Source: SG8-41 sp035456985 (GTDB taxonomy: Bacteria > Pseudomonadota > Gammaproteobacteria > Burkholderiales > SG8-41). From it: a stretch of 20,779 nucleotides of DNA. Shown piece after piece: positions 6,125 through 13,869 of the stretch. Within the stretch, counting starts at the first letter, position 1. Every line of letters starts with the position of its first letter. The notes under the pieces were generated by a model, which saw only the letters and a program-made list of their open reading frames with translations, did no database searches and was not told the origin of the DNA. The translations under genes were made by a program, and so were the position numbers. The stretch covers positions 1 through 20,779 of the forward strand of contig DATICE010000049.1 in the NCBI GenBank assembly GCA_035456985.1, read 5' to 3'.

Positions 6125-7539
6125 GCCTGATGCGTCTCTCGGAAGCCGCGCGCGCGATTCCGGCCGAGTTGCGGGGGGAAGACCGCGTCTTCGAGGCGGT
6201 CAGCACCGATACGCGCACCCTCGTTCCGCGCACCCTGTTCGTGGCACTCAAGGGCGAGCGCTTCGACGGACATGACTTTCTCGGCGAGGCCGCGTCGAAA
6301 CACGCGGCCGGCGCGCTGGTGCAGAAGGCGGAATCGAGGATAGGGGAATCAGGCTTGAGCGACCGGCTTCCATTGCTGGTCGTCGAGGACACGAAAAAGT
6401 CGTTGGGCACGCTCGCTGCCTACTGGAGGAAAAAATTCTCCCTGCCGCTGGTTGCGCTGACGGGCAGCAACGGCAAGACGACGGTGAAGGAGATGCTGGC
6501 TTCGATCCTGCGCGAAGCGTGCGCGGCCCAATCCCCGGTTGCCGATTCTCGATCCCCGGTGCTCGCCACTCGCGGCAACCTCAACAACGACATCGGAGTG
6601 CCGCTTACGCTGCTCGAGTTGAGGCCCGGCCATCGCTACGCCGTCGTGGAGATGGGAATGAACCACGCCGGGGAGATCCGCTACCTGACGCGGCTCGCCG
6701 CGCCGGACGTGGCGCTTATCAATAACGCGGGACCAGCGCATCTCGAATTCTTCGGCTCGGTCGATGCCATCGCCCGCGCCAAGGGCGAGATCTTCGAGGG
6801 GCTCCGGCCCGGCGGTACGGCGGTCATCAACGCCGACGACCGCCACGCCGGCCTGTGGCGCTCGCTCGCGGGCGACCGGCGCATCGTCGAGTTCGGCATC
6901 GAACGTCCGGCTGCGGTGAGCGCGCGCTACGCGTTGCGCTACCTCGAGAGCGAGATCGTCGTGCGCACGCCGCACGGCGAGGCGCAGGCGGTGCTGAAGG
7001 CGCCGGGACTTCACAACGTCCGCAACGCCCTTGCGGCGAGCGCGGCCGCGGCGGCGCTCGAGGTGCCGGCGCCCGCCATCGCCCGCGGGCTTGCAGGCTA
7101 CGCCGGATTCAAGGGGCGGCTGCAGAGAAAAACGGCGCTGCACGGCGCGACGCTCCTCGACGACACCTACAACGCCAACCCCGAGTCGGTACGCGCGGCG
7201 GTGGCCGTGCTCGCGCAGGCTCCGGGGGGAAAGCTCCTCGTGCTGGGCGACATGGGCGAGCTCGGCGCCGGGGGCGCGCAGATGCACGCCGACATCGGCA
7301 CGCTCGCGCGCGAGAGCGGCATCGAACGGCTGCTCGCGCTGGGCGATCTCTCGGCGCAGGCGGCGCGCGCGTTCGGCGCAGGGGGACGCCATTTCACGCG
7401 CATCGAGGACCTGCTGGCCGAGCTCGAGAATGCGCTTGCGCCCGACGTGACCGTGCTCATCAAGGGGTCGCGCTTCATGCAGATGGAACGCGTCGTCAAG
7501 CGCTTCGAGACGCCCGCCACGGGTCACGAGTCACGATGA
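6121..7539 (+). CDS. murF: UDP-MurNAc-tripeptide:D-alanyl-D-alanine ligase MurF
   Basis: MurF attaches the D-Ala-D-Ala made by Ddl, completing UDP-MurNAc-pentapeptide. The 472-residue protein has the N-terminal VSTDTRTLVPRTLFVALKGE motif and the ATP loop TGSNGKTTVK near residues 114-123. It also has ATRGNLNNDIGVPLTLL, the MGMNHAGEI motif, and the C-terminal LDDTYNANPESV with LVLGDMGELG. The start is the ATG overlapping the murE stop. Two 7-base arrays lie inside the gene and encode extra loops at about residues 71-81 and 137-150. A third array holds the stop codon, so the last residues (ATGHESR) are array-encoded. Spacing to mraY is 34 bases. Confidence 0.95.
   Translation: MSLMRLSEAARAIPAELRGEDRVFEAVSTDTRTLVPRTLFVALKGERFDGHDFLGEAASKHAAGALVQKAESRIGESGLSDRLPLLVVEDTKKSLGTLAAYWRKKFSLPLVALTGSNGKTTVKEMLASILREACAAQSPVADSRSPVLATRGNLNNDIGVPLTLLELRPGHRYAVVEMGMNHAGEIRYLTRLAAPDVALINNAGPAHLEFFGSVDAIARAKGEIFEGLRPGGTAVINADDRHAGLWRSLAGDRRIVEFGIERPAAVSARYALRYLESEIVVRTPHGEAQAVLKAPGLHNVRNALAASAAAAALEVPAPAIARGLAGYAGFKGRLQRKTALHGATLLDDTYNANPESVRAAVAVLAQAPGGKLLVLGDMGELGAGGAQMHADIGTLARESGIERLLALGDLSAQAARAFGAGGRHFTRIEDLLAELENALAPDVTVLIKGSRFMQMERVVKRFETPATGHESR
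6332..6359 (+). repeat. In-frame 7-base array inside murF (first)
   Basis: The units AATCGAG, GATAGGG, GAATCAG, GCTTGAG step exactly by 7. The first is identical to the first unit of the ftsI-murE array. The tract encodes ESRIGESGLS before the conserved LLVVEDT strand, in the N-terminal domain loop. Confidence 0.6.
6530..6571 (+). repeat. In-frame 7-base array inside murF (second)
   Basis: The units AATCCCC, GGTTGCC, GATTCTC, GATCCCC, GGTGCTC and perhaps GCCACTC step by 7. The tract encodes about AQSPVADSRSPVL just before the conserved ATRGNLNNDIG motif. Homologues usually have a short linker there. Confidence 0.6.
7519..7539 (+). repeat. 7-base array containing the murF stop codon
   Basis: The units ACGGGTC, ACGAGTC, ACGATGA end with the murF TGA. 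The GGGTCAC and GAGTCAC phases resemble the arrays after murB and ddl. It replaces or extends the native murF C-terminus. Confidence 0.55.
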
Positions 7540-7573
7540 GGACCTTGCTTTCACCCGGGACCGCGGAGGACGC

Positions 7574-8659
7574 ATGCTCCTAGAGCTCGCCCAATGGCTC
7601 GCGAAGGACATCCGCGCGTTCAACGTGTTCGGCTATATCACGCTGCGCGCCGTGCTCGCGTGCCTGACGGCGCTGATCATCACGTTCCTCATCGGGCCGG
7701 CGCTGATCCGCAGGCTGACGGCCTACAAGGTGGGCCAGGCGGTGCGCGACGACGGGCCGCAATCGCACCTTACCAAGGCCGGCACGCCAACCATGGGCGG
7801 CGCGCTCATTCTCGCCTCGATCACCCTCACCGTCCTGCTGTGGGCGGACCTCGCGAACCGCCTGGTCTGGCTCGTGCTGTGGGTCTTGCTCGCTTTCGGC
7901 GCGATCGGCTGGATCGACGATTACCGCAAGGTCGTGGCGCGCAATCCGAAGGGGCTGTCGGCCCGGGTGAAGTTCTTCTGGCAGTCGGTGATCGGGGTCG
8001 CCGCGGCGTGCTTCCTCGCCTTCTACTCGAACCTGCCCCAGCAGACCGCGTTCATCGTGCCCTTCTTCAAGCAGGTGGCCTACCCCCTCGGCGCGCTCGG
8101 CTTCATCGTCATGACCTATTTCGTGATCGTCGGGACCAGCAACGCGGTCAACCTGACCGACGGGCTCGACGGGCTCGCCATCATGCCGACAGTCATGATC
8201 GGCAGCGCGCTCGGCGTCTTCGCCTACGTCGCCGGGCACGCCGTGTTCGCCAAATACCTCGGATTTCCCTACATCCCCGGTGCCGGCGAGCTCGCGGTGA
8301 TCTGCGGCGCCATCGCGGGCGCGGGCCTCGCGTTCCTGTGGTTCAACGCATATCCGGCTGAAGTCTTCATGGGCGATGTCGGCGCGCTCGCGCTCGGCGC
8401 CGCGCTCGGCGCCATCGCCGTCATCGTGCGTCAGGAAATCGTGCTCTTCATCATGGGCGGAGTGTTCGTGGTGGAGACGCTCTCGGTGATGCTGCAGGTC
8501 GCCTCCTTCAAACTGACGGGCAGGCGCGTCTTCCGCATGGCGCCGCTGCACCACCACTACGAGCTGAAGGGATGGAAGGAAAACCAGGTCGTGGTCAGGT
8601 TCTGGATCATCACGATGATGCTCGTCCTGGTCGGATTGTCCACTTTGAAACTGCGCTGA
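7574..8659 (+). CDS. mraY: Phospho-N-acetylmuramoyl-pentapeptide-transferase MraY
   Basis: MraY is an inner-membrane enzyme that moves phospho-MurNAc-pentapeptide onto undecaprenyl phosphate, making lipid I. The 361-residue length equals the family norm. Features visible are about ten hydrophobic segments and the cytosolic VRDDGPQSHLTKAGTPTMGG motif. There is also NLTDGLDGLA near residues 193-202, with the essential aspartates, and the PLHHHYELKGW loop with the histidine triplet near residues 326-328. The ATG start has GGAGGA at 7565-7570. A single-base overlap links the stop to an out-of-frame ATG, and murD starts 6 bases after the stop. Confidence 0.96.
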   Translation: MLLELAQWLAKDIRAFNVFGYITLRAVLACLTALIITFLIGPALIRRLTAYKVGQAVRDDGPQSHLTKAGTPTMGGALILASITLTVLLWADLANRLVWLVLWVLLAFGAIGWIDDYRKVVARNPKGLSARVKFFWQSVIGVAAACFLAFYSNLPQQTAFIVPFFKQVAYPLGALGFIVMTYFVIVGTSNAVNLTDGLDGLAIMPTVMIGSALGVFAYVAGHAVFAKYLGFPYIPGAGELAVICGAIAGAGLAFLWFNAYPAEVFMGDVGALALGAALGAIAVIVRQEIVLFIMGGVFVVETLSVMLQVASFKLTGRRVFRMAPLHHHYELKGWKENQVVVRFWIITMMLVLVGLSTLKLR

Positions 8660-8665
8660 TGAACC

Positions 8666-10066
8666 GTGGAGCTGAAAGGGCGAAAGGTCGTGGTGCTCGG
8701 GCTCGGTGATACCGGGTTGTCGATGACGCGCTGGCTCGCGCGGCACGGAGCCGACGTGCGTGTCGCCGACACCCGCGCGGATCCGCCGCATGCCGCGCGG
8801 CTCGCGCGCGAGCTGCCGCAGGTTCCCCTTGCCGCCGGCGCCTTTGGCGAAGGGACGCTGCGCGGGGCCGATCTCGTCGCGATCAGCCCGGGACTGGATC
8901 GCCGCGAGGCACCGGTCGCGGAAGCGATCGAGCGCGGCGTGCCCGTAGTCGGCGATATCGAATTGTTCGCACAGGCTCTTAAGGCGGGCGTCAGCCGTCA
9001 GTCGTCAGTCGTCACCGAGCCCAAAGTGCTCGCAATCACCGGCTCCAACGGCAAGAGCACCGTCACGGCAATGGCCGGCGAAATCCTCCGCGCCGCGGGG
9101 CGCCGGACCGTGGTGGCGGGCAACATCGGCACGCCGGTGCTGGATGCGCTCTGCGCGATCGAGGACGGCGCGGCCGCGCCGGAGGCCTTCGTCCTCGAGC
9201 TCTCGAGCTTCCAGCTCGAGAGCACCTCGAGCCTCGAGCCGGCGGCAGCCGTGATGTTGAACCTGACCGAGGATCATCTCGACCGCTACGACAGCATGAC
9301 CGATTACGCCGCGGCGAAGGCGCGCGTGTTCGCAGGCGGCGGCGCGCAGGTGCTCAATCGCGATGACCGGTGGTCCATGGACATGGCGCGCGCGGGACGG
9401 AGCCTCCTTACTTTCGGCGGTGGGGCACCCCGCACCGAAACGGAGTGGGGCATACGCGCCGAGCGCGGCACCGACGTGCTCGCGCGCGGCTCACGCCCGC
9501 TGATGGAGCTCGCCCGGCTGCCGGTCGCGGGACTGCACAACGCGGCCAACGCGCTTGCGGCGCACGCGCTCGCGCATTCGATCGGCGCGCCCGATGAAGC
9601 GCTTGCGCGAGCGCTGCGCTCGTTCCAGGGCCTGCCGCATCGCATGCAGCAAGTGGCCGAGCACGAGGGCGTGATTTTTCTCGACGACTCGAAGGGCACC
9701 AACGTGGGCGCGACGGTGGCTGCGCTCGCCGGCCTGCAGCGGCCGGCAGTGCTGATCGCGGGCGGCGATGGCAAGGGGCAGGACTTCGCGCCGCTCGCGC
9801 CCGCGGTCAAGGCGCGCGCGCGCGCAGTGGTCCTGATCGGGCGCGACGCGAACAAGCTGGCGCAGGCGATCGCCGGGAGCGGGGTGCCGGTCGAGCGGGC
9901 GGCAGGGATGGACGAGGCAGTGCAGGCCGCCTTCCGCGCAAGCCGCGCGGGCGATGCGGTGCTGCTCTCGCCTGCGTGCGCGAGCTACGACATGTTCCGC
10001 AACTATGCGCACCGTGGGGAAGCCTTCGCGGCGGCGGTGCGGCGCCTTGCGGGAAGCGGAGGCTAG
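8666..10066 (+). CDS. murD: UDP-MurNAc-L-alanine:D-glutamate ligase MurD
   Basis: MurD adds D-glutamate to UDP-MurNAc-L-Ala. The 466-residue protein begins MELKGRKVVVLGLGDTGLS, the Rossmann-like UDP-binding loop. It then has the ATP loop ITGSNGKSTVT near residues 124-134, ELSSFQLE, LNLTEDHLDRY, and the C-terminal FLDDSKGTNVGAT. GTG 8666 is the only start giving this N-terminus. The nearer ATG at 8659 is in another frame and stops after 16 codons. A 7-base array at 8990-9017 inserts a VSRQSSVVT stretch between the N-terminal domain and the ATP loop. ftsW starts 3 bases after the stop. Confidence 0.95.
   Translation: MELKGRKVVVLGLGDTGLSMTRWLARHGADVRVADTRADPPHAARLARELPQVPLAAGAFGEGTLRGADLVAISPGLDRREAPVAEAIERGVPVVGDIELFAQALKAGVSRQSSVVTEPKVLAITGSNGKSTVTAMAGEILRAAGRRTVVAGNIGTPVLDALCAIEDGAAAPEAFVLELSSFQLESTSSLEPAAAVMLNLTEDHLDRYDSMTDYAAAKARVFAGGGAQVLNRDDRWSMDMARAGRSLLTFGGGAPRTETEWGIRAERGTDVLARGSRPLMELARLPVAGLHNAANALAAHALAHSIGAPDEALARALRSFQGLPHRMQQVAEHEGVIFLDDSKGTNVGATVAALAGLQRPAVLIAGGDGKGQDFAPLAPAVKARARAVVLIGRDANKLAQAIAGSGVPVERAAGMDEAVQAAFRASRAGDAVLLSPACASYDMFRNYAHRGEAFAAAVRRLAGSGG
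8990..9017 (+). repeat. In-frame 7-base array inside murD
   Basis: Units GTCAGCC, GTCAGTC, GTCAGTC, GTCACCG step exactly by 7; two are identical. The reverse complement reads GACTGAC. It encodes VSRQSSVVTE in the linker before PKVLAITGSNGKST. Confidence 0.75.
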
Positions 10067-10069
10067 GGC

Positions 10070-11230
10070 GTGTTCTACACCGACGTCAAGTCGCGCGCGC
10101 AGGCCGCCGAATACGACGAGGGACTGGTGTGGGCTGCAGTCCTGCTGCTCGGCCTGGGATTGGTGATGGTCTATTCAGCCTCGATCGCGATTGCGGAAGC
10201 GAGCCGCGTGAGCGGACACCAGTCGACCTATTACCTCATGCGGCACGCGCTGTTCGTCGCAGTCGCGCTCGCTGCGGGGGTGGCCGCGTTCCAGGTCCCG
10301 CTGCGGCTATGGCAGCAGGCGGCGCCGTACCTGTTTCTCGCCGGCGCGGGGCTGCTCGCCCTGGTGCTCGTCCCCGGGGTGGGACGCGAGGTGAACGGCA
10401 GCCAGCGCTGGATCTCGCTGCACTTCGTGACGGTGCAGCCCTCGGAGCTGATGAAACTCTTCGCGGTCCTCTATGCGGCCGACTACACCGCGCGCAAGGC
10501 GGCGCACATGGCGAGCTTCCGCAGGGGGTTCTTGCCGATGCTCGCGGTGATGCTGGTCATCGGCTGGCTGCTCCTGCGCGAGCCGGACTTCGGGGCGTTC
10601 GTGGTCATCGCGGTGATCGCGATGGGGATCCTGTTTCTCGGCGGCATGAACTGGAAGCTGTTCGCCGGCCTGTTCGCGCTGCTGCTGGGGGGGTTCGTGC
10701 TTCTGATCCTGGCCTCACCCTACCGCCTGCAGCGCGTGATCGGGTTCATGGATCCGTGGGCGGACTCCTACGGCACCGGCTACCAGCTCTCGCATGCGCT
10801 GATCGCCTTCGGCAGGGGCGAGTGGTTCGGCGTGGGCCTCGGCGCGAGCGTCGAGAAGCTCTTCTACTTGCCCGAGGCGCACACGGATTTTCTGCTCGCC
10901 GTGATCGCGGAGGAGCTCGGCTTCGCCGGCGTCGCTGCCATCATCGCGGCGTTCGCGTGGATCGTCACGCGGGCGTTCATGATCGGCCGGCGTGCAGCTG
11001 TCCTCGAGCGCTATTTCCCGGCGCTGGTGGCGCAGGGCATCGGCTTGTGGATCGGGGTGCAGGCGATCATCAATATCGGCGTCAATACCGGGATGCTGCC
11101 CACCAAGGGCCTGACGCTGCCGCTGGTGTCCTTCGGCGGCACCGCGCTGCTCGCGACCTGTTGCGCGCTCGCGGTCCTGCTGCGCGTGGATTGGGAGAAC
11201 CGGCAGCTCGCGAAAGGGTTCACCGTATGA
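10070..11230 (+). CDS. ftsW: Septal peptidoglycan glycosyltransferase FtsW
   Basis: FtsW is a SEDS-family polymerase that builds septal glycan strands from lipid II with FtsI. The 386-residue protein has about ten hydrophobic segments. Conserved SEDS features are VMVYSASI near the first helix, GREVNGSQRWI, and QPSELMKL. The essential aspartate is in AHTDFLLAVIAEELG at about residue 273, and the C-terminal GLTLPLVSFGGTALL motif is present. The GTG start follows murD by 3 bases, with a GGAGG-like site near 10058-10062. The stop overlaps murG in an ATGA junction. Presence in the dcw cluster separates it from RodA. Confidence 0.95.
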   Translation: MFYTDVKSRAQAAEYDEGLVWAAVLLLGLGLVMVYSASIAIAEASRVSGHQSTYYLMRHALFVAVALAAGVAAFQVPLRLWQQAAPYLFLAGAGLLALVLVPGVGREVNGSQRWISLHFVTVQPSELMKLFAVLYAADYTARKAAHMASFRRGFLPMLAVMLVIGWLLLREPDFGAFVVIAVIAMGILFLGGMNWKLFAGLFALLLGGFVLLILASPYRLQRVIGFMDPWADSYGTGYQLSHALIAFGRGEWFGVGLGASVEKLFYLPEAHTDFLLAVIAEELGFAGVAAIIAAFAWIVTRAFMIGRRAAVLERYFPALVAQGIGLWIGVQAIINIGVNTGMLPTKGLTLPLVSFGGTALLATCCALAVLLRVDWENRQLAKGFTV

Positions 11231-12297
11231 GCCGGACCATCATGATCATGGCCGGCGGCACGGGCGGGCACATTTTCCCCGCGCTGGCGGTGGCGGAGTA
11301 CCTGCGGGCGCAGGGCTGGAACGCGGTATGGGTCGGGGTCCGCGGCGGGATGGAGGAGCGGCTGATTCCGGCGCGCGGCTACTCCATGGAGTGGGTGCGG
11401 ATTGCCGGGGTGCGCGGCCGGGGCCTTCTCGCCGCGGTGCTGCTGCCGTTCAACCTGCTGATCGCGTTCTGGCAGAGCGCGCGGGCGATCTTCGCGCACC
11501 GCCCGGACGTGGTGCTCGGCATGGGCGGCTACGTCTCGTTTCCGGGCGCCATGATGGCGTCGCTCCTCAACCGGCCGCTCGCGATACACGAGCAAAACTC
11601 GGTGGCGGGGCTCGCCAACCGCGTGCTGGCGCGGCTCGCGGACCGCGTGCTCACGTCATTTCCCAATGCCTTCGGCGAGTCGACGGCGGTGATCTGGACC
11701 GGCAACCCGGTGCGACAGGAGATCGTCGCCATGGCGCCCCCGGAAAACCGCTACGCCACGCGCGCCGGGCAGCTGCGGGTGCTGGTGGTGGGCGGCAGCC
11801 AGGGTGCCCAGGTGCTCAACTCGGTCATGCCCGAGGCGCTCGCATTGCTCGCGCCATCCGCGCGCCCGCGCGTCGTGCACCAGGCGGGCGCAGGGCACGA
11901 CGTCGCGGTGCGGAGCAGTTACCAGGAGCGTGGCGTCGCCGCCGACGTCGTTGCCTTCATCGACGACATGGCGGCGCGCTACGCGGAAACCGACTTCATC
12001 GTCTGCCGCGCCGGCGCCACCACCGTAGCGGAGATCGCCGCAGCGGGGATCTCCTCATTGCTGGTGCCCTATCCGCATTCGGTGGACGACCACCAGACGA
12101 TCAACGCGCGTTTTCTCGCCGATCGCGGCGCGGCGCTCCTCATCCCGCAGGCCGAATTGACGGCGCAGCGGCTTGCCGAAGTGCTGGGCGGACTCACGCG
12201 GGAGCGGCTGCTCGTGATGGCGCAGGCGGCGCGCGCCGCCGGCAGGCCGGAGGCGACGCGCTCAGTGGCGCAAGCGTGCATGGAGCTCGCGGCATGA
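11227..12297 (+). CDS. murG: UDP-GlcNAc:lipid I N-acetylglucosaminyltransferase MurG
   Basis: MurG converts lipid I to lipid II on the cytoplasmic face of the inner membrane. The 356-residue protein has the N-terminal AGGTGGHIFPALAVA loop (GGTGGH at residues 10-15), LGMGGYVSFPG, IHEQNSVAGLANR, and VVGGSQGAQVLN. The C-terminal UDP-GlcNAc-binding part has CRAGATTVAEIAAAGISSLLVPYP and DDHQTINA. The ATG overlaps the ftsW stop. Its own stop overlaps, in an ATGA junction, the start of a broken copy of murC rather than the functional murC, which begins 165 bases further on. Confidence 0.96.
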   Translation: MSRTIMIMAGGTGGHIFPALAVAEYLRAQGWNAVWVGVRGGMEERLIPARGYSMEWVRIAGVRGRGLLAAVLLPFNLLIAFWQSARAIFAHRPDVVLGMGGYVSFPGAMMASLLNRPLAIHEQNSVAGLANRVLARLADRVLTSFPNAFGESTAVIWTGNPVRQEIVAMAPPENRYATRAGQLRVLVVGGSQGAQVLNSVMPEALALLAPSARPRVVHQAGAGHDVAVRSSYQERGVAADVVAFIDDMAARYAETDFIVCRAGATTVAEIAAAGISSLLVPYPHSVDDHQTINARFLADRGAALLIPQAELTAQRLAEVLGGLTRERLLVMAQAARAAGRPEATRSVAQACMELAA

Positions 12298-12344
12298 GAC
12301 ACAAGGTCAAGCACGTCCACTTCGTGGGGATAGGCGGGACCGCT

Positions 12345-12379
12345 GCGAGCAGGGAGCAGGGATCGGCGGAGCGCGGAGC
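12345..12379 (+). repeat. 7-base array in the murG-murC insert
   Basis: Units GCGAGCA, GGGAGCA, GGGATCG, GCGGAGC, GCGGAGC step by 7 directly after the broken murC copy. The last two units merge into the core shared with the murB-ddl junction. Confidence 0.6.
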
Positions 12380-12404
12380 AGGGGCCCCGTTTGGGGATGC
12401 GACC
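12367..12404 (+). repeat. Shared core repeat, copy A (38 bases)
   Basis: This matches 14898-14937 with two substitutions and a 2-base gap. It contains CGGAG, GCGGAGCAGGGGCCCC, TTT and GGGGATGCGACC in order. GGGGCCCC is a perfect palindrome. In both copies it lies between a duplicated gene start and the functional gene. Confidence 0.8.
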
Positions 12405-12462
12405 GCCCGCGAGTGGCGTCTGCCCCCGTATTCCGTGCGAGTACTTTCGCGGACTAGAGCCG

Positions 12463-13869
12463 ATGCGACACAAAGTTAAGCATGTGCACTTCGTTGGAAT
12501 AGGGGGCGCGGGGATGAGCGGCATCGCGGAAGTGCTCCTCACGCTGCGTTACCGGGTGAGCGGCTCCGACCTCGCCGAGAGCACCGCAACGCGCAGGCTG
12601 CGCCAGCTGGGCGCGCGGATCCACATCGGCCACGCGGAGGGGCACATCGCGGGCGCCGACGCGGTGGTGGTGTCGAGCGCGGTCAGGGACGACAACCCCG
12701 AGGTCGCCGCCGCGCGCGCAAAGAAGATACCGGTAGTGCCGCGGGCGCTGATGCTCGCCGAGTTGATGCGGTTGCGGCAGGGCGTCGCGGTCGCTGGCAC
12801 GCACGGGAAAACCACCACCACGAGCCTGGTCGCCAGCGTGCTCGCGGAGGGCGGGCTCGACCCGACCTTCGTGATCGGCGGTCGGCTCGAGGCGGCGGGC
12901 GCCCACGCGCGGCTCGGCGCGGGCGAGTTCATCGTGGTGGAGGCCGACGAATCCGACGCGTCGTTCCTCTACCTGCAGCCCGTGATGGCGGTCGTCACCA
13001 ACATTGATGCCGACCACATGGAGACCTACGGGCATTCGATGGAACGGCTGCGCCAGGCGTTCGTCGATTTCCTGCAACGGCTGCCGTTCTACGGCGTGGC
13101 GGTGCTGTGCGCCGACGACGAGAATGTGCGCGCGGTGATGCCGCAGCTCACCAAGCCGATCACGACCTACGGGCTGGCGCCGGACGCACGCGTGCGCGGT
13201 CTGGATCTCGCCCCGAGCGGTGGCCAGATGCGCTTCCGCGCTGCGCACCCCGGGGGCGAGCTCGCGATCACGCTCAACCTTCCGGGCGCGCACAACGTGC
13301 GCAACGCGCTCGCGGCGATCGCGGTCGGACTCGAGCTGGGGGTGCCGGAGGCAGCCATCGCGCGGGCGCTCGCGGAGTTCAAGGGCGTGGGCCGGCGCTT
13401 CCAGAACCTCGGCAAGGTGCGCATGCCGGGGGGCGGCAGTTTCGTGCTGGTCGACGACTACGGCCATCACCCCGCGGAAATGGCAGCGACGCTTGCCGCC
13501 GCGCGCGGCGCCTTTCCCGGGCGCCGCATCCTGCTTGCTTTCCAGCCGCACCGCTACACGCGCACCCGGGACTGCTTCGAGGATTTCGTGAAGGTGCTCT
13601 CCACCGCGGATGCGCTGGTGCTGACCGAGGTCTACCCGGCCGGCGAGGCGCCGATCGTGGCGGCGGACGGCAAGGCGCTGGCGCGCGCGATCCGCGTGCA
13701 GGGCAGGGTCGAGCCGGTTTTCGTCGAAAAGATCGCCGAGCTGCCGGCGGCGATCCTGGGCCTCGCGCGCGACGGCGACGTGGTGCTCACGATGGGCGCG
13801 GGATCCATAGGCAACGTGCCGGCGCAGCTGCTCGCCGCCCGGCCGAGGAGCGTGAACGGGCTCGCATGA
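12463..13869 (+). CDS. murC: UDP-MurNAc:L-alanine ligase MurC
   Basis: MurC is the first amino-acid ligase of the pathway. The 468-residue protein has the UDP-binding loop HFVGIGGAGMSGIAEVL at residues 9-25 and the ATP loop VAGTHGKTTTTS near 110-121. It also has EADESDASFL, NIDADHME, VDDYGHHPAEM and FQPHRYTRT, all MurC signatures. The ATG at 12463 is preferred because the protein then starts MRHKVKHVHF. The frame is open from TTG 12391, but that adds 24 residues with no family match. No strong ribosome-binding site is visible; translation is probably coupled to the 61-codon ORF that overlaps the start. The first codons are more A/T-rich than the rest. The stop overlaps murB (ATGA). Confidence 0.95.
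   Translation: MRHKVKHVHFVGIGGAGMSGIAEVLLTLRYRVSGSDLAESTATRRLRQLGARIHIGHAEGHIAGADAVVVSSAVRDDNPEVAAARAKKIPVVPRALMLAELMRLRQGVAVAGTHGKTTTTSLVASVLAEGGLDPTFVIGGRLEAAGAHARLGAGEFIVVEADESDASFLYLQPVMAVVTNIDADHMETYGHSMERLRQAFVDFLQRLPFYGVAVLCADDENVRAVMPQLTKPITTYGLAPDARVRGLDLAPSGGQMRFRAAHPGGELAITLNLPGAHNVRNALAAIAVGLELGVPEAAIARALAEFKGVGRRFQNLGKVRMPGGGSFVLVDDYGHHPAEMAATLAAARGAFPGRRILLAFQPHRYTRTRDCFEDFVKVLSTADALVLTEVYPAGEAPIVAADGKALARAIRVQGRVEPVFVEKIAELPAAILGLARDGDVVLTMGAGSIGNVPAQLLAARPRSVNGLA

Larger units (their letters stand above)
12294..12479 (+). pseudogene. Truncated upstream copy of the murC start, now a 61-codon ORF
   Basis: The ATG overlaps the murG stop (ATGA) and has GGAG 8 bases upstream, so it looks like the original murC start. 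The first 15 codons give MRHKVKHVHFVGIGG, identical to the start of the real murC at 12463. Nine of the 15 codons differ, all synonymously. After GGCGGG the similarity ends and the frame runs through an insert holding a 7-base array and a core shared with the murB-ddl junction. It stops at TAA 12477-12479, 14 bases past the real murC ATG. The product (61 residues) has no recognisable fold after residue 15. It may serve to carry ribosomes from murG to murC. Confidence 0.8.

Noticed and set aside
8659..8709. 16-codon ORF from ATG 8659 overlapping the mraY stop
   Set aside because: Out of frame with murD, basic low-complexity product and no sign of selection; recorded only because ATG overlaps the stop. 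murD starts at GTG 8666.
9976..11226. Long plus-strand extension of the murG frame back through ftsW
   Set aside because: It is the +1 shadow of ftsW; MurG clearly starts at ATG 11227 with the ATGA overlap.
12391..12462. Upstream extension of murC from TTG 12391, adding 24 residues
   Set aside because: The extra residues lie in the insert, contain part of the core repeat and have no counterpart in MurC; MRHKVKHVHF is the normal start.
12294..12507. Translational bypassing (ribosome hop) from the first to the second copy of the murC start, as in T4 gene 60
   Set aside because: A hop would restore the protein, but the second copy has its own start codon at the right place, and the two inserts differ in length modulo 3. 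Coupled reinitiation is simpler.
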